Shown: positions 20,361 through 34,248 of the stretch, in pieces
Position numbering within the stretch: position 1 is the stretch's first letter
How the letters are laid out: the number at the start of each line of letters is the position of its first letter
Assembly (NCBI GenBank): GCA_023614405.1
Contig: CM042688.1
Location: 378,621,331-378,685,330, forward strand
Reading direction: 5' to 3'
From: Avena insularis
Taxonomy: Eukaryota; Streptophyta; Magnoliopsida; Poales; Poaceae
Length of the DNA: 64,000 bases
Notes under the pieces: model-generated
The model's input: the letters and a program-made list of their open reading frames with translations, nothing else
The model's database searches: none
What the model was told of the DNA's origin: nothing
Position numbers and translations under genes: made by a program

Positions 20361-23300
20361 CACACGAATCCACTAGAGTCATTGCATGTGTTCTTTTCCC
20401 AAAACCACATTGATCCACTAGAGTCATTGATCCACAAGACCACATTGCATATGTTATTTTCCTAAACCAGATTGATCCACATGATAAGACACACACTATA
20501 GTGGATTCTGTGATGCAACGTCTGCCACACTGTTGCAACATGCAATGTGGAAGCTGCTTTCCTATGTGTTTTTTGTCTCTGTGACCATGGTTTGGCACAT
20601 AGATCCACTAGAGTCATTGCATGTGCTCTTTTCTCAAAACCACATTGATCCACTAGAGTCATTGATCCACAAGACTGCATTGCATGTGTTCTTTTTCCTA
20701 AACCACATTTATCCACATGACCACACACACACTCCAGTAGATTCTTTAATATAACTTCTCCCACACTGGTGCAACATGCAATGTGAAAGCTGCTTTCCTA
20801 TGTATTTTTGGTCTCTGTGACCATGGTTTGACACATGGATCCACTAGAGACATTGCATGTGTTATTTTCCGAAAACCACATTCATCCACTAGTGTCATTA
20901 CATGTGTTCTTTTCCAAAACCACATTGAACCACATGACCACACACTCCAGTGGATTTTGTGGTGCAATTTCTGCCACACAGGTGCAACGTGCAATGTGGA
21001 AGCTGGTTTCCTTTGTGTTTTTGGTCTCTATGACCATGGTTTGACACATGGATCCAGTCGAGTCATTGCATGTGTTATTTTCCCAAAACTACATTGATCC
21101 ACTAGTGTAATTGGATCTGCTCTTTTCCAAAATCACATTGATCCACATGACCACACACACTCCATTGGATTCTATGGTGCAACTTTTGCCACACTGGTGC
21201 AACATCCAATGTGGAAGCTGCTTTCCTATGTGTTTTTGGTCTCGGTGACCATGGTTTGACAAATGGATCCACTGGAGTCATTGCATGTGGTATTCACCCA
21301 AAACCATATTTATCCACTAGTGGTATTGCATGTGTTCTTTTCCAGAACCACATTGATCCACATGACCACACACACTCCAGAGGATTCTGTGATGGACCTT
21401 CTGCCACACTGGTGTAACATGCAATGTGGAATATGCTTTCCTATGTGTGTTTTGGTCTGTGTGACCATGGTTTTACACATGGATCCACTAGAGTCATTGC
21501 ATGTGTCCTTTTCCTTAAACCACATTGATTCACTAGTGTCATTGTGTGTGTTCTTTTCCAAAATCACATTGATCCACATGACCACACAAACTCTAGTGGA
21601 TTCTGTGGTGCAACTTCTACCACACTGGTGGAACATGCAATGTGGAAGCTAATTTCCTATGTGTTTTTGATCCCCGTGACCATGGTTTGACATATGGATC
21701 CACTACAGTCATTGCATGTGTTCTTTTCCCAAAACCACATTGATCCACTAGTGTCATTGCATGTGTTAATTTCCAAAACCACAATGACCCACATGACCAG
21801 ACACACTCTAGTGGATTGTTTGGTGCAAGTTGGCCACACTAGTTCGACATGCAATGTGGAAGCTGCTTTCCTATGTGTTTTTGGTCTCTATGACCATGGT
21901 TTGACACATGGATCCACTAGAGTCATTGCATGTGTTCTTTTCCCAAAACCACATTGATCCACTAGTGTCATTGCATGTGTTCTTTTCCTAAAACAAATTG
22001 ATTGACATGACCACACACACTCCAATGGATTCTGTGGTGCAACTTCTGCCACACTGGTGCAACATGCAATGTGGAAGATTTTTTCCTATGTATTTTTGGT
22101 CTCTGTGACCATGGTTTGACACATGGATCCACTAGAGTCATTGCATGTGTACTTTTCCTAAAACCACATTGATCCACTAGTGTCATTCCATTTGTTCTTT
22201 TCCTAAACCACATTGATCCACATGATCACACACACTCCAGAGGATTCTGTGATGGACCTTCTGCCACACTAGTGCAACATGCAATGTGGAATATGCTTTC
22301 CTATGTGTGTTTTGGTCTCTGTGACCATGGTTTGACACATGGATCCACTAGAGTCATTGCATGTGTCCTTTTCCTTAAACCACATTGATTCACTAGTGTC
22401 ATTGTGTGTGTTCTTTTCCAAAATCACGTTGATCCACGTGACCACACACACTCTAGTGGAATCTGTGGTGCAACTTCTACCACACTGGTGGAACATGCAA
22501 TGTGGAAGCTAATTTCCTATGTGTTTTCGGTCTCTGTGACCATGGTTTGGCACATTGATCCACTAGACTCATTGCATGTGCTCTTTTCTAAAAACCACAT
22601 TGATCCACTAGAGTCATTGATCCATAAGACCGCATTGCATGTGTTCTTTTTCCTAAACCACATTGATCCACATGAGCACACACACACTCCAGTAGATTCT
22701 TTGATATAACTTCTCCCACACTGGTGCAACATGCAATGTGAAAGCTGCTTTCCTATGTATTTTAGGTCTCTGTGACCATGGTTTGACGCATGGATCCACT
22801 AGAGACATTGCATGCGTTATTTTCCCAAAACCACATTGATCCACTAGTTTCATTACATGTGTTCTTTTCCAAAACCACATTGAACCACATGACCACACAC
22901 TCCAATTGATTCTGTGGTGCAATTTCTGCCACAAAGGTGCAACATGCAATGTGGAAGGAGATTTCCTATGTGTTTTTGGTGTCTATGACCATGGTTTGAC
23001 ACATGGATCCAGTCGAGTCATTGCATGTGTTATTTTCCAAAAACTACATTGATCCACTAGTGTTATTGGATGTGTTATTTTCCAAAATCACATTGATCCA
23101 CATGACCACACACACTCCAATGGATTCTGAGGTGCAACTTTTGCCACACTGGTGCAACATGCAATGTGGAAGCTGCTTTCCTATGTGTTTTTCGTCTCTG
23201 TGACCATGGTTTGAAAAATGGATCCACTAGAGTCATTGCATGTGGTATTCACCCAAAACCACATTGATCCACTAGTGGCATTGCATGTGTTCTTTTCTAG

Positions 23301-24721
23301 AACCACATTTATCCACATGACCACACACACTCTAGTGGATTCGGTGTTGCAACTTCTTCCACACTAGTGCAACATGCAATGTGGAAGCTGCTTTCCTATG
23401 TATTTTTGGTCTCTATGACCATGGTTTGACACATGGATCCACTAGAGTCATTGCATGTGTTCTTTTCCTAAAACCACATTGATCCACTAGTGTCATTCCA
23501 TGTGTTCTTTTCCTAAACCACATTGATCTACATGATCACACACACTCCAGAGGATTCTGTGATGGACCTTCTACCACACTAGTGGAACATGCAATGTGGA
23601 ATATGCTTTCCTATGTGTGTTTTGGTCTCTATGACCATGGTTTTACACATGGATCCACTAGAGTAATTGCATGTGTCCTTTTCCTTAAACCACGTTGATT
23701 CACTAGTGTCATTTCATGTGTTCTTTTCCAAAATCACATTTATCCACATGACCACACACACACTCTAGTGGATTTTGTGGTGCAACTTGGCCACAGTAGT
23801 TCGACATGCAATGTGGAAGCTACTTTCCTATGTGTTTTTGGTCTCTGTGACCATGGTTTGACACATGGATCCACTAGAGTCATTGCATGTGTTCTTTTCC
23901 CAAAACTACATTGATCCACTAGTGTCATTGCATGTGTTCTTTTCCTAAACCACATTGATCGACATGAAAACACACACTCCAATGGATTCTGTGGTGCAAC
24001 TTCTGCCACACTGGTGCAACATGCAATGTGGAAGATTCTTTCGTATGTATTTTTTGTCTCTGTGACCATGGTTTGACACATCGATCCACTAGAGTTTTTG
24101 CATGTGTTCTTTTCCAAAAACCACATTGATCCACTATTGTCATTGCGTGTGTTCTTTTCCAAAACCATAGTGATCCACATGAACACACACACTCCAGTGG
24201 ATTCTATGGTGAAACTTCTACCACACTGGTGCAACATGCAATGTGGAAGCTGCTTTCCGATGTGTTTGCGGTCCCTGTGACCATGGTTTGACATATGGAT
24301 CCACTAGAGTCATTGCATGTGTTCTTTTCCGAAAACCACATTGATCCACTATTGTCATTACATGTGTTCTTTTCAAAAACCACAGTGATCCACATGAACA
24401 CACACACTCCAGTGGATTCTATGGTGAAACTTCTGCCACACTGGTGCAACATGCAATGTGGAAGTTGCTTTCCTATGTGTTTGCGGTCCCTGTGACCATG
24501 GTTTGACACATGGATCAACTAGAGTCATTGCATGTGTTCTTTTCCCTAAACCACATTGATTCACTAGTGTCATTCCATGTGTTCTTTTCCAAAACCACAT
24601 TGATCCACATGACCACACACACTCTAGTGGATTATGTGGTGCAACTTCTGCCACACTGGTGGAACCTGGAATGTGGAAGCTGCTTTCCTATGTGTTTTTG
24701 GACCCTGTGTCCATGGTTTGA
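20361..24721. repeat. Higher-order block E (about 20 monomers, compound)
   Basis: From CACACGAATCC 20361 to the next copy at 24722. It holds two copies of the ATATAACTTCTCCCAC variant (about 20749 and 22704; the next is about 25077), so it is a merged or partly duplicated block. The region right of about 25.1 kb loses these markers and behaves as a plain monomer array. Confidence 0.55.
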
Positions 24722-27700
24722 CACACGAATCCACTAGAGTCATTGCATGTGTTATTTTCCCAAAACCACATTGATCCACTAGAGTCATTGATCCACAAGA
24801 CCACATTGATCCACGTGACCACACACACTCTAGTGGAATCTGTGGTGCAACTTCTACCACACTGGTTGAACATGCAATGTGGAAGCTAATTTCCTATGTG
24901 TTTTCGGTCTCTGTGACCATGGTTTGGCACATTGATCCACTAGACTCATTGCATGTGCTCTTTTCTCAAAACCACATTGATCCACTAGAGTCATTGATCC
25001 ACAAGACCGCATTGCATGTGTTCTTTTTCCTAAACCACATTGATCCACATGACCACACACTCCAGTAGATTCTTTGATATAACTTCTCCCACACTGGTGC
25101 AACATGCAATGTGAAAGCTGCTTTCCTATGTATTTTTGGTCTCTGTGACCATGGTTTGACGCATGGATCCACTAGAGACATTGCATGCGTTATTTTCCCA
25201 AAACCACATTGATCCACTAGTTTCATTACATGTGTTCTTTTCCAAAACCACATTGAACCACATGACCACACACTCCAATGGATTCTGTGGTGCAATTTCT
25301 GCCACACAGGTGCAACATGCAATGTGGAAGGTGATTTCCTATGTGTTTTTGGTGTCTGTGACCATGGTTTGACACATGGATCCACTAGAGTCATTGCATG
25401 TGTTCTTTTCCCAAAACCACATTGATCCACTAGTGTCATTTCATGTGTTCTTTTCAAAAACCACATTGATCCACATGACCACACACACTCCAGTGGATTC
25501 TGTGGTGCAACTTCTTCCACACTAGTGCAACATGCAATGTGGAAGCTGCTTTCCTATGTATTTTTGATCTCTATGACCATGGTTTGACACATGGGTTCGC
25601 TATAGTCATTGCATGTGTTATTTTCCTAAAACCACATGGATCCACTAGTTCCATTGCATGTGTTATTTTCCTAAACCACATTGATCCACATGACCACACG
25701 CACTCCAATGGATTCTGTGATGCAACTGCTACCACACTTGTGCAACGTGCAATGTGGAAGCTGCTTTCCTATGTGTTTTTCGTCTCTGTGACCATGGTTT
25801 GACACATGGATCCACTAGAGTCATTGCATGTGTTCTTTTCCCTAAACCACATTTACCCACTAGTGTCATTGCGTGTGTTCTTTTTCAAAACCACATTGAT
25901 CCACATGACCACACACACTCTAGTGGATTTTGTGGTGCAACTTCTGCCACACTAGTGCAACATGCAATGAGTAAGCTACTTTCCTATGTGTTTTTTGGTT
26001 TCTGTGAGCATGGTATGACACATGGATCCACTAGAGTCATTGCATGTGTTCTTTTCGCAAAACCACATTGATCCACTTGTGTTATTGCATGTGTTCTTTT
26101 ACAAAACCACATTGATCCACATGACCACGCACATTCCAGTGGATCTTGTGGTGCAAATTCTGCCAGACTGGTGCAACATGCAATGTGCAGGATGCTTTCC
26201 TATGTATTTTTGGTCTCTGTGACCATGGTTTGACACATGGATCCACTAGAGTCATTGCATGTGTTCTTTTCCTAAAACCACATTGATCCACTAGTGTCAT
26301 TCCATGTGTTCTTTTCCTAAACCACATTGATCCACATGATCACACACACCCCAGAGGATTCTGTGGTGCAACTTCTACCACATTAGTTGAACATGCAATG
26401 TGGAAGCTGATTTCCTATGTGTTTTTGGTCCATGTGACCATGGTTTGACACATGGATCCACTAGAGTCACTGCATGTGGTATTTTCCTTAAACCACATTG
26501 ATTCACTAGTGTCTTGCATGCGTTATTTTCCAAAATCACATTGATCCACATGACCACACACACTCTAGTGGATTCTGTGGTACAACTTGGCCACACTAGT
26601 TCGACATGCAATGTGGAAGCTGCTTTCCTATGTGTTTTTGGTCTCTATGACCATGGTTTGGCACATGGATCCACTAGAGTCATTGCATGTGTTCCTTTCC
26701 CAAAACTACATTGATCCACTAGTGTCATTGCATGTGTTCTTTTCCTAAACCACATTGATCGACATGACCACACACATACTCCAATGGATTCTATGGTGCA
26801 ACTTCTGCCACACTGGTGCAACATGCAATGTGGAAGATTCTTTCGTATGTATTTTTGGTCTTTGTGACCATGGTTTGACACATGGATCCACTAGAGTCAT
26901 TGCATGTATTCTTTTCCTAAAACCACATTGATCCACTAGTGTCATTGCGTGTGTTCTTTTCCAAAACCACATTGATCAACATGAACACACACACTCCACT
27001 GATTCTATGGTGCAACTTCTGCCACACTGGTGCAACATGCAACGTGTAAGATGCTTTCCTATGTGTTTTTGGTCTCTGTGGCCATGGTTTGACACATGGA
27101 TCCACTAGAGTCCTTGCATGTGTTCTTTTCCCTAAACCACATTGATCCACTAGTGTCATTGCATGTGTTCTTTTCCAAAACCACATTGATCCACATGACC
27201 ACACACACTCCAGTGGATTTTGTGGTGCAAATTCTGCCACACTAGTGCAACATACAATGTGGAAGCTGCTTTCTTATGTATTTTTGGTCTCTATGACCAT
27301 GGTTTGACACATGGATCCCCTAGAGTCATTGCTTGTGTTATTTTCATAAAACCACATTGATCCACTAGTGTCATTGCATGTGTTCTTTTCCTAAACCACA
27401 TTGATCCACATGACCACACCCACTCCAGTGGATTCTTTGATGCAACTTCTGCCACACAGGTGCAACATGCAATGTGGAAGCTGCTTTCCTATGTGTTTTT
27501 GGTCTCTAAGACAATGGTTTGACACATGGATCCTCTAGAGTTATTGCATGTGTTCTTTTCCCAAACCATATTGATCGACTAGATTCATTGATCCACAAGA
27601 CCACAATACATGTGTTCTTTTCCTAAACCACATTGATCCACATGACCACACACACTCCAGTGGATTCTTTGGTGCAACTTCTGCCACACTAGTGGAACAT

Positions 27701-28847
27701 ACAATATGCAAGCTGCTTTCCTATGTATTTTTTATCTCTATGACCGTGGTTTGACACATGGATCCTCTAGAGGCATTGCATGTATTCTTTTCCTAAAACC
27801 ACATTGATCCACTAGTGTCATTGCATGTGTTATTTTCCCAAACCACATTGATCCACATGACCACACACACTCCAATGGATTGTGTTATGCAACTTCTACC
27901 ACACTTGTGCAACATGCAATGTGGAAGCTGCTTTCCTCTGTGTTTTTCGTCTCTGTGGCCATGGTTTGACACATGGATCCACTAGAGTCATTGCATGTGT
28001 TCTTTTCCCTAAGCCACATTGATCCACTAGTGTCATTGCGTGTGTTCTTTTCCGAAACCACATTGATCCACATGACCACACACACACTCTAGTGGATTTT
28101 GTGGAGCAACTTCTGCCACATTGGTGCAACATGCAATGTGGAAGCTGCTTTCCTCTGTTTTTGGTCTCTATGACCATGGTATGACACATAGATCCACTAG
28201 AGTCATTGCATGTTATCATTTCGCAAAACCACATTGATTAGTGTCATTGCATGTGTTCTTTTCCAAAACCACATTGATCCACAAGACCACACACACTCCA
28301 GTGGATTTTGTGGTGCAAATTCTGCCACACTGGTGCAACATGCAATGTGGAAGCTGCTTTCTTATGTATTTTGGTCTCTGTGACCATGGTTTGACACATG
28401 GATCCACTAGAGTCATTGCATGTGTTCTTTTCCTAAAACCACATTGATACACTAGCGTCATTCCATGTGTTCTTTTCCTAAACCACATTGATCCACATGA
28501 TCACACACTCCAAAGTATTCTGTTATGGACCTTCTGCCACACTGGTCCAACATGCAATGTGGAATATGCTTTCCTTTGTGTTTTTGGTCTCTGTGACCAT
28601 GGTTTGACACATGGATCCACTAGAGTCATTGCATGTGTCCTTTTCCTTAAACCACATTGATTCACTAGTGTCATTGCATGTGTTCTTTTTTAAAATCACA
28701 TTGATCCACATGACCACACACACTCTAGTGGATTCTGTGGTGCAACTTCTACCACACTGGTGGAACATGCAATGTGGAAGCTGATTTCCTATGTGTTTTT
28801 GGTCCCTGTGACCATGGTTTGACACATGGATCCACTAGAGTCATTGC

Positions 28848-28852
28848 ATGTG
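28848..28852. repeat. Target site duplication ATGTG, left copy
   Basis: ATGTG directly precedes the left LTR and is repeated at 51356-51360 directly after the right LTR. Joining the flanks restores the monomer reading GCATGTGTTCTTTTCCC without gain or loss. Confidence 0.93.
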
Positions 28853-31800
28853 TGTAACACCCCAGTTTTATCTAATCTTAAATTAGGGCTTTGATTGGGC
28901 ATTCATGAGCATCATCCCTTAAAATGCATGCAAAGAAAAGAATGCAAAACCCTAAAACCCTAGCTATTTCCTCTCCCTCTTGAAAACAATCCAAAAAGAT
29001 TTTGAATTTTGGAAACCCAAAATGTTCAGAGCCCAAATTGTTTACAAGGGCCCCTACAATATTTTCATACTTTTACAAAGCTCTCGTATTCTGGAAATTA
29101 TTCTAAAAATAGAAAGTAATTTGGAAATACAAATGGAAAAACAGAAAACATAATTTTAAAAGGTTTTGCCAAAAAAATGGAGCCAGATGCCAGGCCGGGC
29201 AGCCTAGAAAGATTTGCCTCTTCTCTTTCTTTCTCGTAGCCTAAGCCGGCCCATGTGCCGCCTTCTTCCGGCCCGTACCCCTTCAGCCCTTCACTCTGTC
29301 GTCTTCCCCACCGGTGGGCAAGCTGCTGCTTGCCGGTGTGCTCATCGTCGATCCCAGCTGCGTGATGCGATGCGCGCCGCCAACGCCCGCGAGGATAAGA
29401 CCCTCCCCGAGCATGTCTCTCCTCGTCCCTATCCTCTCCCCCTCACGCGCTCTCTCTTGCTCTCTATGGCACGCCCAAAACCCTATCCGCCATAGAACTC
29501 GGCCGTCTCCGCTGTTCTGAGCTGCCCCAGGTCAAGCCAGGGCCACCGTTGAGCTCAACATGCTGCCCTCGTTCACCTCGCAGACGGAATCGGTTGTGCA
29601 TTCCCTCAATCCCGCCCTACATCTCTGGCTTCCCCAACTCTGGCTGCCGTCCGTGCAGTCGCCACCGTGGCGTCAACGTGGCACCTGCGTGGTCAGCGCT
29701 GCACAAGCTTTGCCAGCATGGCAGCTGAGGTGGCCCTGGGCCCATAGGTTAGCCTATGTGGCTAGCCTCTGCCCCGGTGAGAAAATTTCAAGTGCCTGTA
29801 CTGGCGTCATGGTGATGTCAGCATGACGCAATAAAAGGTTTTTAAATTGGTTTATTAATTACAAAAAATGTTATAAATGTTGTAAATACAATAAATAATT
29901 ATTTATAACTCAGAAAAATGTGTATAATATATCAAAATGTTCAGAAAAATGAGATATTTACAATAGAATCATAATCATGCATTGTTCAATAACTTTAATT
30001 GCAAGTTTAATTAGAGAACGAAATCAACCCCTCACAGGTGCTCCGGGGTTTCCGTTGTTTTAGGGTTTGCGACCCTCGGACCCTATTTAAAATGGTCAAG
30101 CATGCCCTAGGGTTTCATTTAAGATCTATTTAACTTGTCATATCATCATCCTTGCTTGAGCATTGCATCGATGCCATGTGTTGATTGTTGTTCCCCCTTT
30201 CTTTCCGATGTTTGCTTCTTCCCGATAGAATACGATATCGAGATCGAGATCGAAGACCGAGACCAACACAATTGAAGACCGACAAACAATACTTGACCAA
30301 CTGTAATTAAGTAAAGTACAAGGCTTCCAGGTATCAACAAACAAGGAAAGCATAGCCCCACAAATAAAAGAATCCTATACTTTCAAAAGTATTTCTTTCT
30401 TGCCATGTTGCATATGATTCTACTGTGGTCTTTTATCTATAGATAGAGTATTCTATCTGTTGGATTACTCCCTTTGAGATTATATTACCTGATCCACTAC
30501 TCCTAGCATAACTAAGTTTGGCTTGTGTGCACTGCTAGAGCTTATTTGTGTCTTGCTTAGCCATGCATATCTGTCAGTGCTGGTTCATCTAGAAGATGTA
30601 CCAAATGCAAACAATCTAGTATGACAGGAGATCGAGGTATACTTATGAGGTAAGATCAGTGGTAAAGGTTAAACATGCTAAGGCTTGTATGGGAGGCCAA
30701 GGTGAGATGTGGTTTTTGTAGTCCCATGCTCGCCACTACTAGGAACTAAGTTCTTGCCTTTGGAACCGAGATGAGCGTACAGCCACACGGGGCTTGGGAA
30801 CCCCTCCGCTAATTAACTTGCCTAGTAGATTCCATGAGTCACACAGTTCGGGCTTTCCATTTGGCATACGCATCGAAATTGTTTTCAAAAGTGGAGGAGA
30901 AGGAGGTGCATCATAACAGGTAGGTAAGCGTGGCCGGGGTTGCTTGCGGTAGATGGCACCCCTGATAAACTAACCTCTTCCACATCTCTAGGGACCGGCT
31001 TCAGGATTTGACCCGTTACAGCGGAACCATCCTTAAGGAGTGACTCATGGTCTTGGCGAAAGCAAGGTAAAGGTCATGGCCAACCACCCTCTGCCGGCCT
31101 TCCAAGGAAGAGGGCTAATGATCTGGCATTAAGAGTCGGTTGGTACGTGTGGGTAAAGTTGTACACCCCTGCAGGGTTAAATCTTTTCGAAAAGCCGTGT
31201 CCATGGTTATGTACGACTTGGGAACGGACATGGAGATCATAGAGAACTTTAACCTAATCATAAAACTTGGCAGATCAACGTGTGCTTAAGGATGCTTCCT
31301 CATGGGTACGAGGGGGTGATCCTAGTTGTGAGATGAGGATTACTTTGGTGGATATAAGAAGATGATGATAAATTCTTCGGAGATGTCGCTCTCTTATCCC
31401 CTTTTAAAATATTCTGATTAAGCGAGCTTCTTGTCCCTCTCATTTTATAAACAAAGATGGCTTTATGCAAAATTACCCCACCAGCCATAAGTCTTGCGGA
31501 GTACACCCTGTACTCACCCTTGCTTTGTTGATATTTTTGTAGCAGAGTAAGTGTTCCTCTGAAGACAAGTTTGGTACGACATCGACACTGACGAGTAGCT
31601 TGGGTTTCCCGGCCGGCAGCCTGGAATCTATGGGCTGGGACGTCATCGTTATGCTTCGGGCCTCTTAGGACATTTGTTAAGTTTTCTATACTTAATAGCA
31701 TAATTCAGGCCTCTTAGGCCATTTGTAATATTTTGTTTTTTCGCTCAATTATGAGCTTGCTGTACTAATATTGTGTCGCAGGGTTACTGTTGTGTTACCG

Positions 31801-31889
31801 ATTTCTCACTGGATATGCTCGAGCTCTAGGTTAAGCATATGTGAGGCTAAGGTCTGGATTTGTTTAACCCTGATCCCGGGGGTCTCATA
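28853..31889 (+). repeat. Left (5') LTR of the outer element, 3037 bp
   Basis: Aligns along its whole length with 48314-51355. It keeps about 42 bp near 29145-29187 that the right LTR lacks. Its last bases are TCATA where the right copy has TCACA, a C-to-T change at the LTR end. Short frames inside, for example at 29214-29495, are not genes. Confidence 0.92.
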
Positions 31890-31894
31890 GATCT

Positions 31895-31906
31895 TGGTAT
31901 CAGAGC
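31895..31906 (+). other. Primer binding site, initiator tRNA-Met type
   Basis: TGGTATCAGAGC lies five bases after the left LTR. It is the usual complement of the 3' end of plant initiator tRNA-Met, which primes minus-strand DNA synthesis. Confidence 0.9.
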
Positions 31907-34243
31907 AGTACCGACCGTAGGAAAACCTTGCTATTGGTCGATGTTGAGTCTAGTGTTTGTGTAAACTATTTTTAAAGATGAAAAGTATTTGCGAAAACTC
32001 TAGTATGCTTCTTTCGCGCCTTACCCAGTTTCACTCTTAACTCTGGGTCATCTTATCTTGTGTTGATTTGGAAAAGTTTTGATATCTCTTCTAGTCTTTC
32101 AAAATTTAGGTGCCTTTTGGGCATGCCGTTTCTCAGCCAGCTGACCTAGTGTTGAGTTCTCTAGAGTTGCGTGTGTTGTGAATTCCTTGTGTTCCCTTTG
32201 CTCTGCTTTGTCCGAGAGATTCCTTTCCATCATGATCTCTCTACCTTATGGACCCACAATGTTATATTGTCAGATCCATAGTGTTCTATTCTAGGCTTCG
32301 AGGTTTCGTTTTTCCTCGTGTGCCTCCTTTTTATTTGTTGGGGTACTTCAAAAGTTCTTTCTTCTCTTCGAAGCTACCTCGTGATTACTACCTTGTAGTG
32401 TATGTTGTGTCACCCAAGTAGTAGTTACTCTTTTCTCGGATTTTAACCCTTGGACTTGAACCGAAGATCCCGGATTATACTGGATTCAAGTGTTGTGAAT
32501 CTCGTACATGAAGCTGATCTTTAACCCAAGATCCATTTCATTGTACCCTATTGTTAATGTTCAAACATTACCTCTGGATGGCTAGTACCTTCTACTCTAG
32601 CCTTTAGGCTCGTGGTTATTGTCGTAATTAAATTATGACAAATAAAGCACTTCCCCTGCCAGATGCTATGGCAGATGTTCTTCAATGGAACCAAATAGAT
32701 CACGACAAGAGTACTCCTCGTAAGTCTCGCATCTATACTCATGACTCTGCCACACTATCCCTTCTCTGCATGGGTTTCTAGAAGAATGATAATCTATGCA
32801 TCCACATCTTGGGATTCTATCCTGAGCATGTTCCTTTTCCCCTTGTTGTGTTCCGACCTTTGTTTATCGGTTGGTAGCCAAGTAGTAATTTGCATTGGTG
32901 TCTTCCGATGCAAGATACTCTTGTGGTCCGTCATGACAAACCATTTCGAGATGTTAGGAGAAACAAACTCCAGTACCTTGTCATTTCTAGGACTAGGATA
33001 AAGTGTTGTAATCCGTGGATCGATAAGTAGTGATTAGCTTCTGATCTGTTCCACCTAACGTTACTAAGAGGTTGTGCTGAGTTTCATGACTCCCTTAATG
33101 AAGTGATGCTCTTACACATATTTACCCACCCTTCCTCTGAGCTTTCATGCTCGTTAGTGTCATGTGTGCGTAATAATGTCGCCATTTGAGATTCCTAGCA
33201 ACCAATATTGCTTTGGACCTCAATAAGGACATTGATGTCATTCTTAGCGTGATGGTTAATCTATCACTAAGAAAAGTTTGACTATGATACCACGTCCGTT
33301 ATTCTGGTGCACTCTCTTCAGTCAAAGAGTTAGGCTCATGCCGAAGCTGTGAGACTATGTCTGCTTGCCTTACCAAGCAAGTTTCCTCTCGAACTAAGTG
33401 ATGGTGGTTCATGATATTCTAGATGTCTCTCTAGAAGTATCACCATGTTGCCACATGACTGTGTAGTCAAGTTCTTCAGGAAGCAAGTTCTCTGAACTAC
33501 TCCTGTTTCCAAGGATCCATACTGGATACCCCTAAACTAGTTGGTTGAGCTTAAACAACTTGGATAGTTGTAAGACAAAAGTTCTATCTGACTTAGTTCA
33601 TCTTAATGGGATGTCTAGTTCTTTTTGTTATGAAGAAAGATAGTATTTCCTTCGTGGATATGTTATCTTCCCTCGTCTTTGATTTGATTTGGGTTATGGT
33701 CAAATCAAACTCAGTTCCAAGGACTATCTTGATGATGTTGCTACTCGTGATGTTTCACTTGAGTACATCTTCATGTACTTTGGTCTGACCAATACTTTGC
33801 CTTGTTCAAGTAACATATGAGTTCATCATCTGTAGTATCTTGATAAGTTTGTTGTTGAGCCCATCGACAATATCCTTATTTTCTCCATGTCAGACTAGAT
33901 TCATATGGAACATTTGGCATTAATGTTGGAAAACTTTTGAGACCCTTCTTCGGCTCATCTCGAAGAATGTGTTCTGGATGTTAGAAGTAACCTTCTCCAA
34001 TCCACGCGCAACTATAGAAAGATGTCGTCATGGATTCGAGTAGAGTAAACTCCGTATCTTAAGGACATAGTTGTATTTTGTTGCAAATACTCGACGTATG
34101 AGTAGTTGTCCTTAGACAAGTTGCTAATACATGAGTCTAGCAATTTAGATTAGTATTTTGGAGCTTGACACTATAGTCCATGTCTTGAGAATCTAGTAAC
34201 TTTACCTCGGTGGTAAATGTTACCCATTTTATATTCGGACATG
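31907..34243 (+). pseudogene. Decayed internal region of the outer element with a reverse-transcriptase trace
   Basis: No frame longer than about 85 codons is seen, and none is recognisable over its length. One stretch, about 33687-33800 on the + strand, reads FDLGYGQIK, then a block ending in FMYFGLTNTL. This lines up with the Ty3/gypsy reverse-transcriptase segment from the first catalytic Asp region to the FGLTNAP motif, but most other positions have changed. The YVDD box and the rest of the enzyme cannot be found, because the sequence has decayed or is interrupted by the nested element at 34249. I infer an ancient gypsy polyprotein carried along by a non-autonomous family. Confidence 0.5.
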
Positions 34244-34248
34244 CTGAG
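34244..34248. repeat. Target site duplication CTGAG of the nested element, left copy
   Basis: CTGAG at 34244-34248 is repeated at 47254-47258, exactly outside the two LTRs of the nested element. Confidence 0.93.

Larger units (their letters stand above)
7794..28852. repeat. Satellite array, ~215-bp monomer, segment 1
   Basis: About 21 kb of head-to-tail copies. Successive GGATCC landmarks at 7971, 8186, 8401, 8616 and 8831 are exactly 215 bp apart, and later ones vary by a few bases. Each monomer holds in order: GGATCCACTAGAGTCATTGC, TGTGTTCTTTTCC, CCACATTGATCCACTAGTG, a second TGTGTTCTTTTCC, GATCCACATGACCACACACA, GTGGTGCAACTTCTGCCACA, GGTGCAACATGCAATGTGG, CTTTCCTATGTGTTTTTGG and CCATGGTTTGACACATGG. 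The first ~89 bp are two related 45- and 44-bp subrepeats. Because 215 is not a multiple of three and most codons are unconstrained, the many short open frames are not genes. I do not recognise the family. The left boundary is the CACTA insertion and the right boundary is the outer LTR element. Confidence 0.95.

Noticed and set aside
7832..28825. Dozens of 60-180 codon open frames on both strands (for example MDPLESLHVFFSQNHIDPL-type and MSNHGHRDQKHIGKQ-type)
   Set aside because: They are translations of a 215-bp tandem repeat. The period is not a multiple of three, frames appear in many phases and both strands, and stops differ between copies, so there is no sign of protein constraint.
7794..28852. 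CRISPR-like array
   Set aside because: The unit is a contiguous tandem repeat without unique spacers, in plant-type DNA.
29214..29826. Frames of 60-93 codons in the left 3-kb LTR, with counterparts at 48483-49270
   Set aside because: They are in LTR sequence, are disrupted differently in the two LTRs, and show no domain.
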